From Candidatus Methylomirabilota bacterium (GTDB lineage: Bacteria; Methylomirabilota; Methylomirabilia; Rokubacteriales; CSP1-6): a stretch of 64,000 nucleotides of DNA. The stretch covers positions 1 through 64,000 of the forward strand of contig DASTYT010000142.1 of assembly GCA_035764725.1 (NCBI GenBank), given 5' to 3'. Below, in pieces: positions 8,012-15,696 of the stretch. The number at the start of each line of letters is the position of its first letter. Position 1 is the first letter of the stretch. Both the position numbers and the translations under genes were made by a program. The notes under the pieces were generated by a model, which was not told the origin of the DNA, searched no databases, and saw only the letters and a program-made list of their open reading frames with translations.

Positions 8012-8440
8012 TCAGAATTTACAGCACCCCGGTGTGGAGCATTGCTGGGGGTTCGGACACGAGGGTCTCCCGTCGGTCCAGTTGGAGGCCCCCTCGGGCT
8101 TGGGCTGCTGCTTGTCGCCGTTACAGTCGACCAGGCTGAGGCCGAGCAGACGCCGGATGGTGTCGGCCTCGTTCGCGCGCCGCAGATGGTCGAGCAGCCC
8201 GCCCTCCAGGAAGTCGGCGGGGACGGCGGCCACCACGGCCATCGCTTCCTCGACGCGCGCCTCACGCTTGACCCAGGCGATCACGCGGCCCTCCGCGACA
8301 CGCTCGGAGCGGATCGTCTCCGCCTTCGGAAACTCCAGATACCGCCCGAAATTGCGGGTCAGATAGAGGCGCCACTTCCCCGCGTCCGGGCTCGGTCCGA
8401 GATGAATACCCTCCAAGGCCATCACGCCCTGTTCGGTCAT
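8012..8440 (-). CDS. Candidate RiPP (lanthipeptide-like) precursor peptide
   Basis: 142 aa. The ATG at 8440 has a strong Shine-Dalgarno (GGGGAGGAG, about 8 bases upstream); an in-frame upstream start at 8470 lacks this. Residues 1-105 form a charged leader-like segment: a beta-rich part (KWRLYLTRNFGRYLEFP, 22-38) followed by helical stretches (REARVEEAMAVV, LEGGLLDHLRRA). The last ~26 residues change abruptly to a Gly/Pro/Cys-rich tail with Cys128, 134, 139 and 140 and Ser/Thr at 119, 122, 127, 135 and 136; Cys106 lies just before. A Cys/Ser/Thr tail encoded directly upstream of a dehydrating kinase-lyase and a LanC cyclase is what a lanthipeptide precursor would look like. I recognise no homologous family for the leader. 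A small Cys-rich structural protein is the alternative. Confidence 0.78.
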   Translation of the reverse strand: MTEQGVMALEGIHLGPSPDAGKWRLYLTRNFGRYLEFPKAETIRSERVAEGRVIAWVKREARVEEAMAVVAAVPADFLEGGLLDHLRRANEADTIRRLLGLSLVDCNGDKQQPKPEGASNWTDGRPSCPNPQQCSTPGCCKF

Positions 8441-8601
8441 CACGCACTCTCCTCCCCGAGCGGCGAACATGAGCTACTTGCCCCGCGCGCGCGACCGCCT
8501 ACGGTCCTCGTCGGACCAATCGGCTTCATCGGTCGCGCGATCAATTGTGTCGTGGTCGCGCCCACCCTCTCACGGCTCATGCGCTTGCAATGGTAGCAGA
8601 C

Positions 8602-8630
8602 CATCGCACTCAGGAGTAGAGTGCCGTCAA
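8602..8630 (-). promoter_or_regulatory. Candidate -35 element and inverted repeat upstream of the RiPP operon
   Basis: On the minus strand TTGACG (8630-8625) is followed at once by a perfect inverted repeat, GCACTC-N7-GAGTGC (8606-8624). The expected -10 position (about 8607-8602) reads GCGATG, a poor match, so promoter activity may need an activator. The repeat would sit where a regulator could control the RiPP operon about 165 bases downstream. This rests on motif inspection only. Confidence 0.25.
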
Positions 8631-8708
8631 CACCAGCGCGCCCGTCCTTAGCTCAGGAACCACGTCATATGAGGCGATCGTGATGTGCAGTGCGGTGAAC
8701 CATGGCCC

Positions 8709-8730
8709 CAACTCCCGCCCCCGGCTCCAC
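8709..8730 (+). repeat. Distal copy of the tRNA-Thr 3' end (attR-like)
   Basis: Exact 22-base copy of 215-236 in the same orientation. The surrounding bases do not form the rest of a tRNA, so this is not a second tRNA gene but only the duplicated 3' end. It lies between the promoter region of the leftward RiPP operon and the start of the rightward gene at 8783, as expected for the right boundary of an element inserted at the tRNA. Confidence 0.85.
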
Positions 8731-8782
8731 CTTCACGACCGCTCCCATCCTCCGCATGACCGACGGGGAGGGCAAGACATCA

Positions 8783-9139
8783 ATGCGAGTCCGCGCCTTT
8801 GGCCTCCTGACCATCGCGGTGATCCTTCTTATAGCTCCCACGGTCGCGCGAGCACAGATGAACGTGAATCAGTACAGCGGGCTGTCGGACAGCGAGCGAG
8901 CCCTCTACATCGTGGGGCTGATCGACGGATGGCGCCATGCCGTCGACGTGTTGAAGGGGTTGAAGGAGAGCGACACTACGGTGCGGTTCTTCGGCAAGAT
9001 CGTCGACTGCACTGGACCAATGACACGGAGACAGGTGCTCGACATCGTCGACAAGTACGTCCAGGCTCATCCGGGAGAGTCGAACTGGAGCGCCCTGAGC
9101 CACGCCTACCTTGCGCTTGATAGCGCTTGCACGCGCTGA
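8783..9139 (+). CDS. Secreted Rap1a/Tai-like small protein
   Basis: 118 aa. The ATG at 8783 is chosen because it starts a clear signal peptide (MRVRAFGLLTIAVILLIAPT, cleavage near ARA-Q); the frame upstream runs into the island repeat. The mature part has GLIDGWRHAVD, then DCTGPMTRRQVLDIVDKYV and a final ALDSAC. That is the layout of the Rap1a/Tai immunity-protein family: a Cys-x-Pro/Gly 'gvt.gQ....v.kYl..hP' core ending in a Cys that can form a disulfide. Such proteins neutralise T6SS amidase effectors in enterobacteria, but many homologues have no effector nearby and none is seen here. The 3' end overlaps the convergent gene by 34 bases. Confidence 0.7.
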   Translation: MRVRAFGLLTIAVILLIAPTVARAQMNVNQYSGLSDSERALYIVGLIDGWRHAVDVLKGLKESDTTVRFFGKIVDCTGPMTRRQVLDIVDKYVQAHPGESNWSALSHAYLALDSACTR

Positions 9140-9891
9140 GCCTTGAGCGCGGCCTCGCGCACCGCGGCGGCCTCCGCGCGCAGATCGGTCGCCCGCCGTT
9201 CCTGCACGAGCAGGGCCGCGCGCATGGCCTCCACCTTCGTCGCCGCCGCGTCCGCCGCTCGTGTTTTCGCCTCCGCGACCCGATTCAGCGCTTTCGCCTC
9301 GCGCTGCGCCCGCTTCGCGACCTCTCGCACTTCGCGCTCTGCCTGACGCTGACGCCGCCCGTCCGCCGGGCGGCGCTCCTTCCGCGCCTTCGCGCGCGGG
9401 GACACCGCCGGGATCGGCCCCTTCGCCAGGATGTCGAAGCCGGCGGCGCCTCGCTCCTCCGTCAGGCGGCCGGCGAGCAGATCGGCGCGCAGGCCCCGGT
9501 CCGCGACGGATGCGATCAGAGTGTCGTGGAGCCGGCGCTCCAGGGCCGGTGACAGAGGGATACGGGCAAGCCTGAGTTTTTCCGAGGCGCCGCGCATGAG
9601 GGGCGCGATCGCGGCGCGGAGGCGATCCATCGCCGGTCGGAAATCACGCTGCCCAAGCTGAGCACGACGGAGATCGGTCACCGCGTCAGCCAGCGCGTTG
9701 ACCTCTCGGGGCGCGCTCGCGGAGTTGTTCAGCGCCCAGACCACGGGGCTCGGGCGGCGCAGACGTCGAACGCGTCTCGCCTCCGCGACCTTCCCGTCCT
9801 TCAGGAGCTTGGCCGCGATGGCATTGCGGGCACTCACGAAGTCGCTGGGCGGCACGGAGCGTAGGTGGTCTGCTGAGTCGCCCGTCTTCAT
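9106..9891 (-). CDS. Conserved hypothetical coiled-coil protein
   Basis: 261 aa. The ATG has an excellent Shine-Dalgarno (AGGAGGAG) about 8 bases upstream. The N-terminus (PPSDFVSARNAIAAKLLKDG...RRVRRLRRPSPVVWALN) resembles a conserved hypothetical module seen in soil bacteria ('F..aRn.lA..L...G....A..vr.lrkPs..aWa.N'). Residues ~165-255 are a highly charged Ala/Arg/Glu coiled coil (RQAEREVREVAKRAQREAKA). There is no signal peptide, membrane helix or catalytic motif. The product is likely cytoplasmic and the function unknown. It converges with, and overlaps by 34 bases, the Rap1a/Tai-like gene. Confidence 0.75.
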   Translation of the reverse strand: MKTGDSADHLRSVPPSDFVSARNAIAAKLLKDGKVAEARRVRRLRRPSPVVWALNNSASAPREVNALADAVTDLRRAQLGQRDFRPAMDRLRAAIAPLMRGASEKLRLARIPLSPALERRLHDTLIASVADRGLRADLLAGRLTEERGAAGFDILAKGPIPAVSPRAKARKERRPADGRRQRQAEREVREVAKRAQREAKALNRVAEAKTRAADAAATKVEAMRAALLVQERRATDLRAEAAAVREAALKAQRVQALSSAR

Positions 9892-9917
9892 ACTTCTTAC
9901 TCCTCCTAAGGCTACGG

Positions 9918-9938
9918 ATATAACCCAAAGGTCTTTGG
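9918..9938 (-). promoter_or_regulatory. Candidate -10 element with adjacent inverted repeat
   Basis: Upstream of the gene starting at 9891, the minus strand reads TTATAT (9923-9918), a plausible -10 about 27 bases before the start codon. Immediately upstream is a dyad with perfect 6-base arms, CCAAAG-N2-CTTTGG (9925-9938), which would lie between -10 and -35 and could be an operator. The assignment is by inspection only. Confidence 0.3.
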
Positions 9939-10022
9939 TTGTATTGACGCGGGTAACCTTGACCCACCGCTCCCCACACTCCGATCCTATCGCGGGCGAA
10001 ACCTCAACCGGGAGGAACCGCG

Positions 10023-10414
10023 ATGGAACGACGTCAATGTTTGCGCGCGCGGCGGCGGGAGGCGGTAACGCTGTCGGGCGCGCAAGGGTGGATGTTCCTC
10101 CGCTGCAAGTGGGAGGGCAACCGCGTCCACGTCGTGTTCGACTCGCCCAACGTCAGCAACGTGTCGCTGCGTCCGGACAGCCACCAGCTGATCGCCGCCT
10201 CCTTCAACAAGACGTCGCCGGCGCGGCGGGAATCTCCGTGAACCAGGGCACGCGCCTGATGTTCCAGGGCTGCACGGCGTCACCCGCGCTCGCGCAGGCG
10301 ATCGTGTTCCGGGCGGGCTGGGGCTCGACCCTCCTCGGCTGCAACTTCAAGCTGAGCCAGGTCGCGGGGCTGAACTCCGGCATCACCGTGATCCCGACCG
10401 GCTCCCTGACGTAG
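10023..10414 (+). pseudogene. Frameshifted remnant of a beta-helix-like protein
   Basis: An ATG at 10023 with a good Shine-Dalgarno (GGGAGGAA) opens a frame with MFLRCKWEGNRVHVVFDSP, stopping at 10241. A second frame, one base back, continues the same kind of sequence from about 10210 (GISVNQGTRLMFQGC, then QAIVFRAGWGS and LLGCNFKLSQVAG) to a TAG at 10414. Joined, they give ~130 residues of short repeated beta turns such as 'FxxCxW', 'FQGC' and 'LLGCNF', typical of right-handed parallel beta-helix proteins (pectate-lyase-like or phage tail-spike-like). One lost base near 10200-10215 would explain the break. It is short for a full beta-helix, so it may also be truncated. Confidence 0.5.
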
Positions 10415-10455
10415 GTCGACTCCCCTCTCCGCTTCGGTCCGTATAGAATGCCGCC

Positions 10456-11928
10456 ATGCCGGCACGGACGGGTGACGACTACCTCCGCGGGCTGCGGGAG
10501 CAGGAGCGGCAGGTCTGGCTGCGCGGCGAGCGCGTGAAGGACGTGACAGCCCACCCGGGGCTGGCAAGCGGGGCGCGCGCGATCGCCGCGCTCTACGACA
10601 TGCAGCACGAGCCGGCCCGGGGCGACGAGATGACGTACGTGTCGCCGTCGAGCGGCGAGCGCGTCGGGCTGTCGTTCATCATCCCCCGCACCCGGGAGGA
10701 CCTCGAGCGGCGCCGGGCCATGATGCTCCGCTGGGCGCGCCACACGTGCGGGATGATGGGCCGCTCGCCGGACTTTATGAACGTCACCTACGCGGCCTGG
10801 GCGGGGGCGGCCCCGTACTTCGCGCAGAACCGTCCCGAGTTCGGCGAGAACATCCGCCGCTACTACGAGTACATCCGCGAGCGCGACCTCACGCTCACGC
10901 ACGCCCTCATCAACCTGCAGCGAAGCCGCAGCGCAGCGGGTCTGAACCTCCAGGAGGGTACCGCGCTGTCGGTGGTGCGCGAGACGGACTCGGGCATCGT
11001 GGTGCGCGGCGCGCGCATTCTCGCCACCCTCGGACCGCTCGCCGACGAGATCGCGGTGTACTCCCCGCGCATGAGCGACATGACGCGCGGTCACAGCCCC
11101 TTCGCCCTGAACTTCGCCATCCCGTGCGGGACGCCGGGGCTCCGGTTCTTGTGCCGTGAGAGCTTCGACCTCGGCCGCTCGCACTTCGACCACCCGCTCG
11201 GCTCGCGCTTCGAGGAGATGGACTGCGTCGTGTTCTTCGACGACGTCCCCGTCCCGTGGGAGCGCGTGTTCCTCCTCGGCGACGTGAACCTGATCAACGG
11301 GACCGGCGCACGGACGCACTCGATGGCGCACACCGCCCATCAGGGCGCCGCGAAGAACATCGCCAAGTGTGAGTTCGTGCTCGGCGTGGCCCTACTGGTG
11401 GCGGACACCCTTGGCAACGCGCAGCTCCCGCATTCCGAGGAGCGCCTCGCCGAGCTGATGCAGTACACCGAGCTGATGAAGGCGTGCACGCGGGCCGCCG
11501 AAGCCGACGCGCAGCTCGACGAGTGGGGCGTGATGTGCCCGGCGGAAGTGCCGATCGAGATGACGCGTAACCTCTTCATGACTGCGTATCCGCGGATGGT
11601 GGAGATCCTGCAGCTCCTGGGCTCCAGCAGCTTCATGATCATCCCCACGGAAGAGGACATGGGCGGCCCCCTCGGCCGGCACATCGAGCAGTACCTGGCC
11701 ACCGACACCACCGCCGCGCGCGACCGGGTGAAGCTCTTCCGACTCGCGTGGGACATCGCCGGCACGTCGTTCGGCAGCCGGCAAGTGCTCTACGAGCGGT
11801 TCTTCGCTGGCGATCCGCTCGCCCGCTCCCGGTTCGTGAGCGGCATCTACCCGAAGGGCGAGGTGATGGAGCGCGTGCGGGCCTTCCTTCGCGACGAGCC
11901 GGACGGCGGGTCGGGGGGCTCGGGGTAA
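10456..11928 (+). CDS. hpaB: 4-hydroxyphenylacetate 3-monooxygenase-type oxygenase (HpaB family)
   Basis: 490 aa, the usual length of HpaB/PvcC-family reduced-flavin-dependent aromatic hydroxylases, which insert oxygen ortho to a phenol hydroxyl using FADH2 from a separate reductase. Family landmarks are visible: the N-terminal MPARTGDDYLRGLRE, residues ~100-150 with GMMGRSPDFMN and RYYEYIRERDLTLTHALI, and the late segments GARTHSMAHTAHQGAAKN and GSSSFMIIPTEEDM. No reductase (HpaC) is adjacent, so it must borrow reduced flavin. The true substrate could be another phenolic or a 4-hydroxybutyryl-CoA-dehydratase-type ligand. It is followed after 62 bases by the amidase gene on the same strand. 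Confidence 0.87.
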   Translation: MPARTGDDYLRGLREQERQVWLRGERVKDVTAHPGLASGARAIAALYDMQHEPARGDEMTYVSPSSGERVGLSFIIPRTREDLERRRAMMLRWARHTCGMMGRSPDFMNVTYAAWAGAAPYFAQNRPEFGENIRRYYEYIRERDLTLTHALINLQRSRSAAGLNLQEGTALSVVRETDSGIVVRGARILATLGPLADEIAVYSPRMSDMTRGHSPFALNFAIPCGTPGLRFLCRESFDLGRSHFDHPLGSRFEEMDCVVFFDDVPVPWERVFLLGDVNLINGTGARTHSMAHTAHQGAAKNIAKCEFVLGVALLVADTLGNAQLPHSEERLAELMQYTELMKACTRAAEADAQLDEWGVMCPAEVPIEMTRNLFMTAYPRMVEILQLLGSSSFMIIPTEEDMGGPLGRHIEQYLATDTTAARDRVKLFRLAWDIAGTSFGSRQVLYERFFAGDPLARSRFVSGIYPKGEVMERVRAFLRDEPDGGSGGSG

Positions 11929-11990
11929 GGATAGAATAGCCCGGGCCGCCGGGTCTCCGACCCAAGCCCCGGCCCCGAGGAGATAACGCC

Positions 11991-13505
11991 ATGAGCCTTC
12001 GCGCGGCCGCCGTCGTCGTGACGCTTCCCCTCATCCTCGCGGGCTGCGCGGGCACCGCGAAGGTGGCGCGCCCCGCCGATCTCACCGAGGTCACCGTGGT
12101 GGAGGCGGCCCGCCTGATCCGCCAGCGCTCGGTGACGAGCGCCGAGCTGACGGAGGCCTTCCTGGCCCGGGCCGAGGCCAATCCCGACCTCAACGCGTTC
12201 ATCACGCTCGATCGCGCGGGCGCGATGGCGGCGGCGCAGAAGGCGGACGAGGCGCTCGTGGCCGGCACGAGCCGCGGGCCGCTCCACGGCGTGCCCCTGG
12301 TGGTGAAGGACAACACGCACGTGGCCGGCCTGCCGAACACGGCAGGGACCCCGGCCCTCCGCGCGTTCGTGCCCAAGGAGAACGCGCCGACCGTGCAGCG
12401 GCTCGTCGACGCGGGCGCCGTCATCCTCGGCAAGACCAACATGCATGAGCTGGCCTTCGGCATCTCCGGTTACAACGAGGGCTTCTACACGAAAGCGCCC
12501 ATCGGTACGCGCAACCCCTACAATCGCACCCGCATCGCCGGCGGTAGCTCGAGCGGCACCGGCGCCGCCGTCGGCGGGCGGCTGGCGCCCGGCGGTCTCG
12601 GCAGCGACACCGGCGGCTCCGTGCGCATCCCCGCCGCGCTCACCGGCGGCGCCGGCCTGCGCCCCACCCTCCTGCGCTACGACCAGGCGGGCGTCACGCC
12701 GATCGCGCATTCGCGCGACACCGTGGGGCCGATGGCGCGGACGGTGGCCGACGTCGCGCTGCTCGACTCGGTGATCACGGGAGGTCGCCTCGCGACGCCG
12801 GCGCCACTCAGCGGGGTGAAGCTCGGAGTCTATCGCGCCTACTTCTTCAAGGACCTCGACACCGACACCGAGACGGTGACCGCGGCGGCCATCGCCAAGC
12901 TGCGCGCAGCCGGCGCCACCATCGTCGAGGTCGACATGCCCGATCTCCAGAAGCTGAACGACGCCGTCAGCTTCCCGGTGGCGCTCTACGAGGCCTATGA
13001 CGATCTCAAGGCGTATCTCGCGCGGTATCAGGTCGGAAAGACGGTGGAGCAGGTGGCCCAGGAAATCGCGAGCAAGGACGTCAAGGGCACCTACGACGGC
13101 CTCGTCGTGCCGCGCAAGCTGCCCGCGCCGAACGGCGTGGTGGACGCTGCGCCCGCCTACAGGGCGGCGATGGAGCAGGGACGACCGGCGCTCGCCCAGT
13201 ACTTCGCGGACGCGTTCCAGAAGAACGGCATCGACGCGCTGCTGGCGCCGACCACGGCGCGCGTGGCCGTCCCGCAGGGCGCGGACGCGAGCAGCCTCCC
13301 CACGTTCCTTCTTTTCATCCGCAACACGGATCCCGGCAGCAACGCGGGCGTCCCGGGGCTGACGGTGCCGGCGGGGCTCGGGCCGACCACCCGCCTGCCC
13401 GTCGGGCTGTCGCTCGACGGCCCGCGTGGCAGCGACGAGCGGCTGCTCGCCATCGGGCTCGCGATCGAGCAGGTGCTCGGCCGCATCCCGCCGCCGCCGC
13501 GGTAA
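11991..13505 (+). CDS. Amidase signature-family lipoprotein
   Basis: 504 aa. The N-terminus MSLRAAAVVVTLPLILAGC is a lipoprotein signal with a lipobox (LAGC, Cys18), so the enzyme is expected to be membrane-anchored in the periplasm. The Ser-cisSer-Lys triad is present: Lys in VVKDNTHVAG, cis-Ser in GGSSSGTGAA and Ser in GSDTGGSVRIPAAL. The family hydrolyses linear amides; indoleacetamide hydrolase-like annotation is common for such sequences, but the substrate cannot be read from sequence. A GAGGAG Shine-Dalgarno precedes the ATG. The stop overlaps the start of the next gene (TAATG), so amidase and barrel are translationally coupled. Confidence 0.88.
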   Translation: MSLRAAAVVVTLPLILAGCAGTAKVARPADLTEVTVVEAARLIRQRSVTSAELTEAFLARAEANPDLNAFITLDRAGAMAAAQKADEALVAGTSRGPLHGVPLVVKDNTHVAGLPNTAGTPALRAFVPKENAPTVQRLVDAGAVILGKTNMHELAFGISGYNEGFYTKAPIGTRNPYNRTRIAGGSSSGTGAAVGGRLAPGGLGSDTGGSVRIPAALTGGAGLRPTLLRYDQAGVTPIAHSRDTVGPMARTVADVALLDSVITGGRLATPAPLSGVKLGVYRAYFFKDLDTDTETVTAAAIAKLRAAGATIVEVDMPDLQKLNDAVSFPVALYEAYDDLKAYLARYQVGKTVEQVAQEIASKDVKGTYDGLVVPRKLPAPNGVVDAAPAYRAAMEQGRPALAQYFADAFQKNGIDALLAPTTARVAVPQGADASSLPTFLLFIRNTDPGSNAGVPGLTVPAGLGPTTRLPVGLSLDGPRGSDERLLAIGLAIEQVLGRIPPPPR

Positions 13506-14413
13506 TGATTCGAGGCTCCGGCCCCCTGTCACGCGCGGCGGTGGCCCTCGCGTGGCTCTTCGTGCTGCTGCTCGGCGCGACACGCCCTGCGACCGCGCAG
13601 GCGCCCTCGATGGCGGACAGCGTCGCGACCACCGAGCCGGGGAAGTGGCCATATACCCTGCCGTTCATGTCCGACATGGCGCTGAAGCGGGGCTACGAGC
13701 TGCCGCTGCCCCTCGGCCTCTCGGGGGTCTTCTACTACGTGGAGCGCGACATCGAGATCACCGACATCCGGGTCGGCGTGGACGGGGCGCCGGTCCGCAG
13801 CGTGAGCAAGTTCTTGAACGCCGGCTCGACCAGCCACGTGAGCGTGGCGGTGGCCCGGTTCGACGCATGGCTCCTCCCCTTCCTGAACGTGTATCTGATG
13901 GCCGGCTATGTGGCCAACAACACCACCACCCGAGGCGAGCTGACCATTCCGAGACCGGGCCGGCTCCCCGGCGAGCGGACCTTCAACCTGACAGCGAAGA
14001 CGGAGCTGGAGGGCTTCATGGGGGGTGGCGGGCTCACCCTCGCGGCGGGCTACCGCAGCTTCTTCGTCATGGGCGACGTGAACTACAGTCAGACGGACAT
14101 CGGCTTCGACGACCGCTTCAAGGCGCTGATCGGCTCGGTGCGGACGGGCTGGAACGGGAAGGTCCTGGACGTCCCCGTCCGCTTGTGGGTGGGCGGTGTG
14201 TACTGGGGCACCCGAAGCACGGCACGATCCAGCGTGGACGTGGTCGGCGTGGGGAAGGTGGCGTTCGAGGCGGACCAGGGGCCGGAGCATCCCCTGAACG
14301 CGATGATCGGCGCACAGGTCACCCTCTTCAAGCGCTGGGACCTGTTCGCGGAGTACGGCACCAACGCCAAGGACGTCCAGACCGTCGCCGCCGGCCTCAG
14401 CTTCCGGTTCTGA
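13505..14413 (+). CDS. Outer-membrane beta-barrel protein coupled to the amidase
   Basis: 302 aa with a signal peptide (AVALAWLFVLLLGATRPATA-QA). The mature chain has alternating aromatic/hydrophobic strands (GVFYYVERDIEI, FLNVYLMAGYV, LTLAAGYRSFFVMGDVNYS, VRLWVGGVYWGT) and ends in Phe (AAGLSFRF), the usual terminal signature for BAM-dependent barrel insertion. About 10-12 strands would fit. It starts on the last base of the amidase stop codon, suggesting the two act together, for example as a pore or tether for the periplasmic amidase. No named family is recognised. Confidence 0.78.
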   Translation: MIRGSGPLSRAAVALAWLFVLLLGATRPATAQAPSMADSVATTEPGKWPYTLPFMSDMALKRGYELPLPLGLSGVFYYVERDIEITDIRVGVDGAPVRSVSKFLNAGSTSHVSVAVARFDAWLLPFLNVYLMAGYVANNTTTRGELTIPRPGRLPGERTFNLTAKTELEGFMGGGGLTLAAGYRSFFVMGDVNYSQTDIGFDDRFKALIGSVRTGWNGKVLDVPVRLWVGGVYWGTRSTARSSVDVVGVGKVAFEADQGPEHPLNAMIGAQVTLFKRWDLFAEYGTNAKDVQTVAAGLSFRF

Positions 14414-14428
14414 TCCCTCGGTGAGGGG

Positions 14429-15547
14429 CTACGATCCGCCGGCCGCCGAGGCCAGCGACGTGACGGCCTCGCCCACCGATTCGGCGATGGCCGGGTGCAC
14501 GACGTGCCGGCCCCAGACGTTGATGCCCCGGGCGAGGGGAGAGCCCTCGCGGGCGACGGCGGCGGGCCCCTTGGCGGCGAGCTCCCGCACATAGGGCAGC
14601 GTGGCGTTGGTCAGCGCGAAAGTGGACGTGCGCGGGACCAGCGCCGGCATGTTCGCCACCCCGTAGTGCACGACACCGCCGACGCGATAGGTCGGCTCGA
14701 ACACGGTGGTGGGGCGTATGGTCTCGATGCAGCCGCCCTGATCGACGGCTACGTCGACGATCACCGCGCCCTCCTTCATGCGCTCCACCATCGCGCGAGT
14801 GACGAGGCGCGGCGCTCGCACGCCCGTGACGAGCACCGCGCCCACCAGGAGATCGGCGCGCAGGAGGGCCTGCTCGATGTTGAACGCGTTCGAGGCCAGC
14901 GTCACCACCCGCCCGCGGAACATCTCGTCGATGACGCGCAGGCGGTCGAGATTGATGTCGAGGAGCGACACGTCGGCGCCGAGGCCGACCGCCATTCGCG
15001 CGGCGTTCACGCCGACCGTGCCGCCGCCGAGTATGACCACATTGCCCGGCGGCACCCCGGGCACGCCCGCGAGCAGGACGCCGCGCCCGCCGTACGCCTT
15101 GCCCAGGTAGTGCGCGCCCTCGAGCACGGCGAGCCGGCCCGCTACTTCGCTCATCGGCGTCAGGAGGGGGAGGCTGCCATCGGGACGCTGCACCGTCTCG
15201 TACGCGATCGCGATGACCTCCGCCCGCCGCAGCGCCCCCGTCAGGGCAGGCACCGCCGCGAGGTGAAGATAGGTGAAGAGGATCAGCCCGCGCCGGAACC
15301 GCGGGTATTCCTCCTCGATGGGCTCCTTGACCTTGAGGATCAGGTCCGCGCCGGACCAGACCTCGTCGACGGCGGCGAGCCGCGCGCCGACCTTCCCGTA
15401 CTCGTCGTCTCGGAAGCTGCTGCCGGCCCCCGCGCCCTGCTCCACGATGACGGCATGGCCCGCGTCTACGAGCGCGTGCACGCCGGCCGGCGTGGCGGCG
15501 ACACGCTGCTCGCCGAGCTTGATCTCACGAGGGACGCCGATGACCAT
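14429..15547 (-). CDS. ald: Alanine dehydrogenase
   Basis: 372 aa, standard length. It converts L-alanine + NAD+ to pyruvate + NH4+ reversibly, linking amino-acid breakdown to central metabolism. Signatures include the N-terminal [20 protein letters not shown] (Arg15 and the following 'RVaatP' contact substrate), a 'DLILKVKEP' segment (Lys75-type catalytic Lys), the NAD-binding glycine motif [16 protein letters not shown], and the C-terminal [22 protein letters not shown]. The gene converges with the barrel gene, leaving 15 bases between the stops. Confidence 0.95.
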   Translation of the reverse strand: MVIGVPREIKLGEQRVAATPAGVHALVDAGHAVIVEQGAGAGSSFRDDEYGKVGARLAAVDEVWSGADLILKVKEPIEEEYPRFRRGLILFTYLHLAAVPALTGALRRAEVIAIAYETVQRPDGSLPLLTPMSEVAGRLAVLEGAHYLGKAYGGRGVLLAGVPGVPPGNVVILGGGTVGVNAARMAVGLGADVSLLDINLDRLRVIDEMFRGRVVTLASNAFNIEQALLRADLLVGAVLVTGVRAPRLVTRAMVERMKEGAVIVDVAVDQGGCIETIRPTTVFEPTYRVGGVVHYGVANMPALVPRTSTFALTNATLPYVRELAAKGPAAVAREGSPLARGINVWGRHVVHPAIAESVGEAVTSLASAAGGS

Positions 15548-15696
15548 GCCTCTCTCGTATCACCGGCGGTCGCATGCGTCCATGGGACCTAGGTCGGACG
15601 CGCTCGCGCGCGTGAGGTGCCCCGCAGTGACACACGACGTCGACGCAGTCAGCACGAAACCGATCGACGGGTCTGCCAGCGACCATACTCGAAGGG

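Larger units (their letters stand above)
215..8730. mobile_element. tRNA-Thr-associated genomic island carrying a RiPP (lanthipeptide-like) operon
   Basis: The interval lies between two 22-base direct repeats, one being the 3' end of an intact tRNA-Thr. All six recognisable genes inside (480-8440) run leftwards as one transcription unit, and no gene crosses either repeat. I recognise no integrase, excisionase, replication or transfer gene inside or just outside. The element may therefore be a decayed or non-autonomous island mobilised in trans, or its integrase may have been lost. GC content looks like the flanks, suggesting an old insertion or a donor of similar composition. Confidence 0.7.
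8441..8782. other. Non-coding interval between the RiPP operon and the post-island gene
   Basis: No credible gene is seen in these 342 bases. The segment holds the leader and promoter region of the leftward RiPP operon, an inverted repeat at 8606-8624 and the distal direct repeat 8709-8730 that marks the island edge. The remaining sequence to 8782 is the upstream region of the rightward secreted-protein gene. Confidence 0.6.

Noticed and set aside
7978..8265. N-terminal extension of the kinase gene
   Set aside because: Its 96 residues overlap the precursor gene in another frame and have random low-complexity composition; the kinase fold starts at the ATG 7977.
8709..8730. Second tRNA gene
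   Set aside because: Only the T-loop to CCA part is present; the upstream bases cannot form the other arms.
11847..13652. 601-codon minus-strand open frame over the amidase
   Set aside because: Shadow of the amidase and barrel genes; Arg/His/Gly-rich with no recognisable domain.
14417..14430. Terminator between the barrel gene and ald
   Set aside because: The CCCTC/GAGGG stem is only five base pairs without a U-tract; too weak to call.
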